Source of the DNA: JAAYED01 sp040772225
GTDB taxonomy: Bacteria; Chloroflexota; Anaerolineae; UBA1429
Length of the DNA: 64,000 bases
Assembly: GCA_040772225.1 (NCBI GenBank)
Contig: JAXGYO010000003.1
Coordinates: 372,001 to 436,000 of the forward strand
Direction of reading: 5' to 3'
The first letter of the stretch is position 1; each line of letters begins with the position of its first letter. Shown one piece after another: positions 58,916 to 64,000 of this stretch. A model generated the notes under the pieces. It was not told the origin of the DNA, did not search any database, and worked only from the letters and a program-made list of their open reading frames with translations. The position numbers and the translations under genes were made by a program.

Positions 58916-60808
58916 TCAGGCGGGCACGGGCTCGCCCTCGCCGTCGCTGCCGGCATCACTCTCGGTGTCAGCCACAACCGGTGTCTCTGCAAGAAGCCCG
59001 CGGAACTGATCCGCGTCCAACGTCTCTTCTTCGATCAGCCTGCCGGCGACGCGATCCAGGACATCGCGGTTCTCCCGCAGCACATAGCGCGCGGTATCAT
59101 AGGCCTTGTCGACCAGGTTCTTGATCTCGCGGTCGATGGCTGTGGCGATCTCCTCGCCATAGTCCCGCTGCTCAGAGATCTCGCGTCCGAGAAAGATCAG
59201 CTCTTCCTTTTGCCCAAAGCTGCGCTGGCCCAGCGTGTCCGTCATGGCGTACTCTGTCACCATCGAGCGGGCGATGTCGGTCACACGCTTGATGTCGTTC
59301 TTGGCGCCGGTGGTCACATCGCCAAAGACCAGCTCCTCGGCGGCGCGCCCGCCCAGCAGGCCAGCCATCTCCGACTCGAAATGGGCCTTGCTGTACAGCG
59401 TGCGGTCCTCCTCGGGCAGGGTCATGGTATAGCCCCCCATGACGCCGCGACCGATGATCGTGATCTTGTGGACCGGATCGGTGTGATCGAGTTTGGACTG
59501 GACGATGGCGTGCCCCGCTTCGTGATAGGCGATCACCCGCTTTTCCTCGTCGGTGATCAGGCGGCTGCGGCGCTCCGGGCCGGCGATCACGCGCTCCACA
59601 GCCTCCTGCATCTCGGGCATGCCGATGACCGTGAGGTTGTTGCGTGCCGCCAGGATCGCGGCCTCGTTAACGAGGTTCTCAATGTCGGCGCCGGTGAATC
59701 CCGGCGTCTGCTTGGCCAGCACGCTCAGGTCTACATCGGGGCCGAGCGGCTTGCCGCGCACATGCACTTTGAGGATCTCCTCGCGTCCGCGGCGGTCGGG
59801 GCGCTCGATGACGACGCGCCGGTCGAAACGGCCGGGACGCAGCAGCGCCGGGTCGAGGATGTCCGGGCGGTTCGTCGCCGCCAGGATGATGATCTTGGTG
59901 TCGGTGTCGAAACCGTCCATCTCCACCAGGATCTGGTTCAACGTCTGCTCGCGTTCGTCGTGGCTACCGCCCAGGCCGGTGCCGCGCTGGCGGCCAACGG
60001 CGTCGATCTCGTCTACAAAGATGATGCAGGGGCTGTTGCGCTTGGCCTGCTCAAAGAGGTCGCGCACACGGCTGGCGCCCACACCGACGAACATCTCCAC
60101 AAACTCTGAACCGCTGATAGAAAAGAATGGCACGCCGGCCTCGCCGGCCACGGCGCGCGCCATCAGGGTCTTGCCTGTACCGGGGGAGCCGACCAGCAGC
60201 ACGCCCTTGGGGATGCGCGCGCCCAGCGAAGTGAACCGCGTCGGGTCTTTGAGAAACTCGACGATCTCCTCCAACTCCTGCTTGGCCTCATCCGCGCCAG
60301 CCACATCCTCAAAGGTGACTGAGGGCCGGTCCCCGCTGACCATGCGGGCGCGGCTCTTGCCAAAGGTCATCGCCTGATTGTTGCCGCTCTGGGCCTGGCG
60401 CATCATGTACATGAGAAAAACAAACATGAGAATCAGCGGCACAGCCTGAATCAGGATAATGCCCCAATTCTCCCATGCGCTCGGTTCGACCGCGATGACG
60501 CTGGACACTGCGCCGAGCTCGTCCGCAGTGACGCCCAGGCTGGTGAGGGATTCACCGAGGCCGATGCCGGGCTCTTTGCGCGAGGTGTAGAGCACATCCT
60601 GGGACCCTTCGCGCACGGTCAACACCAGTCTGCCCTCGGCGTCCACGGCCAACTCCCGGACGTTGCCCTCTTTGACCAGCCGGGCTACATGAGCCAGGTC
60701 AATCTCGGTGGACTCGACCGGTGTGCCGATGAACGAGTAGAACAGGGCCACACTGGCCACCAGGATCAGCAGATAGACGAACGCATTCTTTGACCAATCA
60801 GGTTTCAT
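58916..60808 (-). CDS. ftsH: ATP-dependent zinc metalloprotease FtsH
   Basis: A 630-residue membrane AAA+ protease that degrades misfolded membrane and regulatory proteins. TM1 is about 9-28 and TM2 about 115-136, with an external domain between them. The AAA domain has Walker A GSPGTGKT (207-214), Walker B IIFVDEIDAVGRQRGTG and the second region of homology NRPDILDPALLRPGRFDRR. The protease domain has HEAGHA and the third metal ligand region. The C-terminus is acidic, as is common. Length is normal. The ATG at 60808 follows GAGGAAT. Confidence 0.95.
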   Translation of the reverse strand: MKPDWSKNAFVYLLILVASVALFYSFIGTPVESTEIDLAHVARLVKEGNVRELAVDAEGRLVLTVREGSQDVLYTSRKEPGIGLGESLTSLGVTADELGAVSSVIAVEPSAWENWGIILIQAVPLILMFVFLMYMMRQAQSGNNQAMTFGKSRARMVSGDRPSVTFEDVAGADEAKQELEEIVEFLKDPTRFTSLGARIPKGVLLVGSPGTGKTLMARAVAGEAGVPFFSISGSEFVEMFVGVGASRVRDLFEQAKRNSPCIIFVDEIDAVGRQRGTGLGGSHDEREQTLNQILVEMDGFDTDTKIIILAATNRPDILDPALLRPGRFDRRVVIERPDRRGREEILKVHVRGKPLGPDVDLSVLAKQTPGFTGADIENLVNEAAILAARNNLTVIGMPEMQEAVERVIAGPERRSRLITDEEKRVIAYHEAGHAIVQSKLDHTDPVHKITIIGRGVMGGYTMTLPEEDRTLYSKAHFESEMAGLLGGRAAEELVFGDVTTGAKNDIKRVTDIARSMVTEYAMTDTLGQRSFGQKEELIFLGREISEQRDYGEEIATAIDREIKNLVDKAYDTARYVLRENRDVLDRVAGRLIEEETLDADQFRGLLAETPVVADTESDAGSDGEGEPVPA

Positions 60809-60999
60809 AGGCCTGAGATTCCTCCAGCGACGATCAACGGCCGGCTACCGGCCTGTGCCCGCGACGTGTGCCGGGCTACGATTTACCATAATAGATTCTA
60901 CCACCGATACAGGAAACAGAGAAACAGAGCGCCCGACGCACAAGCACTTGCCTGTCTGCCGGGCGTTTGGTTGCAATGCCATAGTGGCATCATCGCCGA

Positions 61000-61074
61000 T
61001 GGTGGGCCCACCTGGATTCGAACCAGGGACCAACCGGTTATGAGCCAGTCGCTCTGCCGCTGAGCTATGGGCCC
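61000..61074 (-). tRNA. tRNA-Met (anticodon CAT), elongator type
   Basis: On the reverse strand the cloverleaf reads GGGCCCA/TGGGCCC acceptor stem, D-arm GCTC...GAGC, anticodon stem ACTGG/CCGGT around CTCATAA, and T-arm CCTGG-TTCGAAT-CCAGG. The discriminator A is followed by encoded CCA (61002-61000). The first acceptor pair is G-C and the GGG/CCC anticodon-stem run is missing, so it is not the initiator. A CAT anticodon could also be tRNA-Ile2. Confidence 0.93.
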
Positions 61075-61142
61075 GGACTCTAATTCACAGCAACGGACAT
61101 ATTACCATACCGTCAGGGTGGCGTCAATCAGCGCGCGAGGTG

Positions 61143-62469
61143 GGTTCTACGTAAAAAAGTGTGGTGAGTACGCTGCCCCCAAAGCAGGCCTTGAACAATT
61201 GGTCAGCATAATGCGCCGGGTAAGATTCGCGACATTGCGGTAGCCGTATCCACGGCGGATGATTCCCTTGATGCGGTTGTTCTTCCCCTCCGCGAACCCA
61301 TTGGTTACCCGGTAGAGGAAGTAGTTCAGGATCTCCTCGCGCCAGTAATTGAGGACGTGGTACAGACCTTTGAACTCTCGCGGTCCGCAGCGCTGTACAC
61401 GCGCCCACCAGTCGTCCAGTCCCCGCGCCGCCTCTTCTCGACTCTTGGCGCTGTAGATTGCCCGAAAGGCCTGCGCTGTGTGCCAGGCTTGGGCGAGTTC
61501 CGGGTAGCTCGCCAGAAGTCGGTCACGCTCATGGCGCTCGGCGGCAGAGAGGTGTGCCGAGGGGGCTGTGAACAGCCGGCGGCGGCGCAAAATCCTCGCA
61601 TCACCTCTCTCTGCGGTAGTCCGCACCCGCGAGATCACCTGCCCCAGGGACAGCAGCACGCGGCTCAGTACGTGGAACTTGTCAGCCACGATCACAGCCT
61701 GGGGACAGGCGTATTGGACAGCTTGGCGATACGGTTCGGCCATGTCAATCACCACCGCCTTGACGCGTTCCCTATCCGTGTCGCCCTCCAGTAGGGCCTC
61801 CGCGCTGGCCTGCGTCCGCTCGAGGCGCAGTCCGAGCACCCCGTGCGCCTCGGGCGCGTACAACACCGTGAAGCAACCCATGCGGCTTCCGAACCAGACC
61901 TCATCTAGCGCTACTATCCTCGGCGGGGCCCGGCGCGTCTTCCATCATGGACGGCGCCATCTCGGTGAAAGCCCGCCGCACCAGGGCCTCGCTCACTCCG
62001 ACACTGGTTGCTACATCCTTCACCGTCGACACCCGGCACGCTTCGGCCAGAGCCCGTCGGAACACCCGTGTGCTTCGTCGCCGCCACCCGCACACCTCGT
62101 CGTCTTCCATGAACACCCGTCCGCACGCCTGGCAACGGAAGCGTCGCTTCCGAATCTCGAGCATCACCGGATGGCTCCACAACGGCCTATGGGCCTTATA
62201 CTGCCTGTGGTACTGATGTACATGGCCTGTGGCCAGTCCGCACGCCGGACATGGCCGACTCATAGCACGGTAGCGCACGCTGACGATGAGCGTATCCCCC
62301 TCCTGGCGCATACGGTCAACCAGTAACCCCGGCAATCCCGGCCGAATTGTGATAGAATCGTCTGGCATCCGTCTGTCCTCCTTCCCATGCTTGTATGACT
62401 AACTGCATGCTAAGGGGACAGACGGGTGTTTGTCTACCCGTTTCTCATCACACTAAATAGCGTAGAATC
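61143..62469. mobile_element. ISL3-family insertion sequence, ~1.33 kb
   Basis: Imperfect terminal inverted repeats are visible. The left end begins GGTTCTACG and continues to AGTGTGGTGAG; the right end, reversed, begins GATTCTACG and continues to AGTGTGATGAG. That is about 20 matches in 28. The interior encodes an ISL3-type transposase on the minus strand, broken by a frameshift, and its stop codon lies inside the left repeat. The flanking 8 bp (GCGAGGTG and TGAGTTTT) do not match, so no target duplication is evident. The element inserted between tRNA-Met and the SDR gene. Confidence 0.8.
61147..62368 (-). pseudogene. ISL3-family transposase, one frameshift
   Basis: Part 1 (62368 to about 61925) has the zinc ribbon CPACG...CQACG (SRPCPACGLATGHV, RFRCQACGRVFMED) and a helix-turn-helix TVKDVATSVGVSEALVRRAF. 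Near 61925 a one-base shift leads into RIVALDEVWFGSRMGCFTV. Part 2 carries the DDE residues: VVIDMAEPYRQA (D), VIVADKFHV (D) and TNGFAEGKNNRIKGIIRRGY (E). Joined length is about 405 residues, normal for ISL3. GGAGG precedes the ATG at 62368. ISL3 transposases are normally one frame, so this copy is probably dead unless it shifts frame during translation. Confidence 0.82.
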
Positions 62470-62528
62470 TGAGTTTTGTGCAATATTTACGTATGGCTTT
62501 TGTCTTATATGCAAGACACGGCAAATAG

Positions 62529-63299
62529 TTACCAGCAGCAGAACCCGCCATCCACCAGCAGGTTGGTGCCGGTGACGAAAGAGGATGCCTGGCTCGCCAG
62601 GAACACGGCCGGGCCAACCATCTCATCCACGGCGGCGATGCGCTGGACCGGGGTGTCGGCGGCGAAGGCTACCAGCTGCTCCGCGACCTCCGGGCGGCGG
62701 TTCATCGGCGTCAGGGTGTACCCCGGGCTGATGGCATTCACCCGTATCCCACGCTCGGCCCACTCCATGGCGAGGCTCTTGGTCAGGTGAATGACGCCCG
62801 CCTTGGCGCTGTTATAGTGCGCCTGCAGCAGGCCGCGGTTGACGATCACGCCCGACATAGAGGCGATGTTGATGATCGCGCCGCGCTCACGCGGCAGCAT
62901 GGCGCGTGCCTCGGCCTGGCAGGAGAGGAACACGCCCGTGAGGTCCACGTCGATTATCTGCTGCCATTGCTCCAGGGGCATCTCCTCAGCGGGGGCGGCG
63001 TTGGCGATGCCCGCGGCGTTGACGGCCACCTCCAGCGTTCCCCAGGCCGCGATCAGCGCGTCGATCGCTGCGGCGAGATCCTGCGGCCTGGTGACATCGC
63101 CCGCGAGTGCCAGGGCTTTGCGGCCGAGTGCCTCGATCTGCGCCGCGGTTCCCGCGCTGGCGCCGGCGTCGCGGTCGTAGCAGGCCACGTCGGCGCCCGC
63201 CTGCGCCAGACCCAGGGCGATCCCCTGGCCGATGCCGCTGCCGGCGCCGGTGACAAAGGCGTGTGAGCCATCGAGACGGAACCAGGTCATGTCGAACAT
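62529..63299 (-). CDS. Short-chain dehydrogenase/reductase
   Basis: A 256-residue classical SDR. Cofactor motif AFVTGAGSGIGQGIALGLAQ with an acidic residue at CYDRDAG that favours NAD(H). NAAGIANAAP, active-site S in NIASMSGVIVN and YxxxK in YNSAKAGVIHLT, and PGYTLTPMNRR are all standard. The closing GTNLLVDGGFCCW is typical. It probably acts on a sugar or polyol, but the substrate is not predictable. GGAGGAACAAC precedes the ATG. It ends 60 bp from the IS right end and is divergent from trxA. Confidence 0.88.
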   Translation of the reverse strand: MFDMTWFRLDGSHAFVTGAGSGIGQGIALGLAQAGADVACYDRDAGASAGTAAQIEALGRKALALAGDVTRPQDLAAAIDALIAAWGTLEVAVNAAGIANAAPAEEMPLEQWQQIIDVDLTGVFLSCQAEARAMLPRERGAIINIASMSGVIVNRGLLQAHYNSAKAGVIHLTKSLAMEWAERGIRVNAISPGYTLTPMNRRPEVAEQLVAFAADTPVQRIAAVDEMVGPAVFLASQASSFVTGTNLLVDGGFCCW

Positions 63300-63405
63300 G
63301 TGTTGTTCCTCCGTGTGACGATACCAAGGCTATCAGTTGCCCTCAGTATGCACCGGCCCTATTCTGCTGGCCAACACGACAGTAGAATAGGTGATCGTGT
63401 ATAAC

Positions 63406-63434
63406 TTGACAGTCGCTGGCGGCCCAGGTATAAT
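63406..63434 (+). promoter_or_regulatory. Consensus sigma70 promoter of trxA
   Basis: TTGACA at 63406-63411 and TATAAT at 63429-63434 with a 17-base spacer: a perfect consensus. Transcription should start near 63441, immediately before the CsoR/CstR-like operator. Confidence 0.85.
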
Positions 63435-63444
63435 AAACCTCAGT

Positions 63445-63464
63445 TACCCTAGGGGGGTATAGTA
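63445..63464 (+). promoter_or_regulatory. CsoR/CstR-family-like operator over the trxA start site
   Basis: TACCCTAGGGGGGTATAGTA places TACCC and GGGTA around a short centre, right after the -10 box. It resembles CsoR-family operators such as the one upstream of Bacillus copZA (TACCCTACGGGGGTA type, from memory) and the CstR operators of persulfide-response genes. A repressor bound here would block a strong promoter. No csoR/cstR gene is visible in the window. The assignment is by pattern only. Confidence 0.5.
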
Positions 63465-63520
63465 TGAATCATACAGCTCCCAGAGGGCGAGATTCTGTGC
63501 CAGGAAAGGTGATCCAATGA
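63464..63520 (+). CDS. Possible 18-residue leader peptide ahead of trxA
   Basis: An ATG at 63464, behind the G-run of the operator (which could serve as a ribosome-binding site), opens MNHTAPRGRDSVPGKVIQ and stops at a TGA overlapping the trxA ATG. The four-base ATGA overlap would couple translation. With only 18 codons this could be chance; nothing else supports it. Confidence 0.25.
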   Translation: MNHTAPRGRDSVPGKVIQ

Positions 63521-63858
63521 GTGACAATATCGTGTACGTGACCGACGCGACCTATGAGCAGGAAGTGATCAAGAGCGACAAGCCCGTGCTGGTCGATTTC
63601 TGGGCGCCCTGGTGCGGCCCCTGCCGCATGGTGGCCCCCGCGGTCGAAGAGCTGGCCGATGAGTATGCCGGCAAGTTCAAGGTGACCAAGGTCAATACCG
63701 ATGAGAACCCGCGCATCCCGAATAGCCTTGGGATTCGCGGTATTCCGACCATGATTTTCTATGTGGACGGCGAAGAAGCGGAGCGTATCGTGGGCGTTCG
63801 CCCCAAGGCGGAGCTCAAGCGCAAGGTTGACGCGATTCTCGCCACTGTCGAGGTCTAG
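63517..63858 (+). CDS. trxA: Thioredoxin
   Basis: A 113-residue cytosolic dithiol-disulfide oxidoreductase. The active site is VDFWAPWCGPCRMVAP with Cys33 and Cys36; the cis-proline loop IRGIPTMIFYVDGEE is present. Length and motifs are those of classical TrxA. The ATG follows AGGAAAGG. It is driven by a consensus promoter with an overlapping metal/persulfide-type operator, and a membrane protein gene overlaps its stop codon. Confidence 0.95.
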   Translation: MSDNIVYVTDATYEQEVIKSDKPVLVDFWAPWCGPCRMVAPAVEELADEYAGKFKVTKVNTDENPRIPNSLGIRGIPTMIFYVDGEEAERIVGVRPKAELKRKVDAILATVEV

Positions 63859-64000
63859 TGGAGCGCCTCCGGCGGCTTTGGATCGAGTACCGTGTGACGC
63901 TGATATTCGTCGCGGTGCTCGCCATCGCGTGGCTCGTCCTGCGTAGCCCGACCACAGCGCTCGCTTCTGTGGAGGACGTGACCGGCCAGATCGGTAAGGG
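63858..64000 (+). CDS. Membrane-anchored protein, N-terminal part (cut by window edge)
   Basis: A GTG that shares the last G of the trxA stop opens VERLRRLWIEYRVTLIFV followed by AVLAIAWLVLRSP, a single hydrophobic segment after a basic N-terminus (signal anchor). The frame stays open to the edge, 47 codons. Coupling to trxA suggests a redox role, for example a membrane-tethered thioredoxin-fold protein, but no domain is visible yet. Confidence 0.6.
   Translation, partial: MERLRRLWIEYRVTLIFVAVLAIAWLVLRSPTTALASVEDVTGQIGK

Noticed and set aside
61000..61143. tRNA-Met as attachment site of an integrative element
   Set aside because: The neighbouring element is an ISL3-type IS with its own inverted repeats; no integrase and no duplicate of the tRNA 3' end is seen.

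Overview
The window is G+C-rich, densely coded bacterial DNA, most like a member of the Chloroflexota (Anaerolineae-like). That placement is an inference. It rests on surface proteins and a lipoprotein with long Thr/Pro stalks, several glycoside hydrolases, a SelA-like PLP enzyme, and intergenic spaces packed with short hairpins and tandem arrays. No 16S rRNA is present to confirm it.

Layout. (1) 1-6331, minus strand: a type I restriction-modification locus in decay. hsdM is intact, hsdS is broken by a frameshift and an in-frame stop, there is a RhuM-like relic and a decayed copy of the hsdR 5' end, and the true hsdR start runs off the left edge. About 3 kb between these holds no credible gene. 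(2) 6591-15926: asnS, two hairpin-rich repeat arrays, a B3/4-domain protein, a SelA-like PLP enzyme, a stalked surface protein, a GT-C glycosyltransferase, a methyltransferase and tRNA-Lys. (3) 16219-30007: a MazG-like hydrolase, a LysE exporter, alpha/beta hydrolases and esterases, GH3 and GH2 glycosidases, a 2-hydroxyacid dehydrogenase, a third repeat array beside a pirin stump, a tyrosine phosphatase and a VanZ-like protein. (4) 30102-41776: an 8-oxoguanine deaminase, then a DeoR regulator with its own promoter leading into a tight sugar/polyol operon: RhaI-like isomerase, class II aldolase, an oversized medium-chain dehydrogenase, an SrlD-like SDR, three consecutive mannitol-1-phosphate-dehydrogenase paralogues and a PfkB kinase. 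(5) 41785-50759: a RibD-like reductase, a fused E1 alpha/beta and an E2 of a 2-oxoacid/acetoin dehydrogenase, a DUF4432 epimerase-like protein, a Nudix hydrolase, a fourth array, a frameshifted HpcH/HpaI aldolase and a BioF/Kbl-type enzyme. (6) 50997-54826: a Xer recombinase, purine nucleoside phosphorylase, a stalked membrane protein and a polysaccharide deacetylase lipoprotein. (7) 54906-60808, minus strand: lpdA, acoX, rbsK, a hotdog thioesterase and ftsH. (8) 61000-64000: tRNA-Met, a frameshifted ISL3-family element, an SDR, and trxA behind a consensus promoter with a CsoR/CstR-type operator.

How the genes work together. Secreted or cytosolic glycosidases and esterases would release sugars. 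The DeoR-governed operon would interconvert sugar and polyol phosphates through a series of NAD(P)-dependent steps, then phosphorylate and cleave them. The E1/E2 genes and the distant lpdA-acoX pair together supply the parts of an acetoin/2-oxoacid dehydrogenase complex.

The most unusual feature is a window-wide family of short hairpins built as arm-triloop-arm (arms 6-8 bp). Arm sequences differ widely between loci yet stay complementary, and the hairpins often carry a CGGTCC-like tail. They make up four tandem arrays, occur singly in spacers, and one lies in frame inside a hydrolase gene. Three of the four arrays abut a broken or possibly broken gene.
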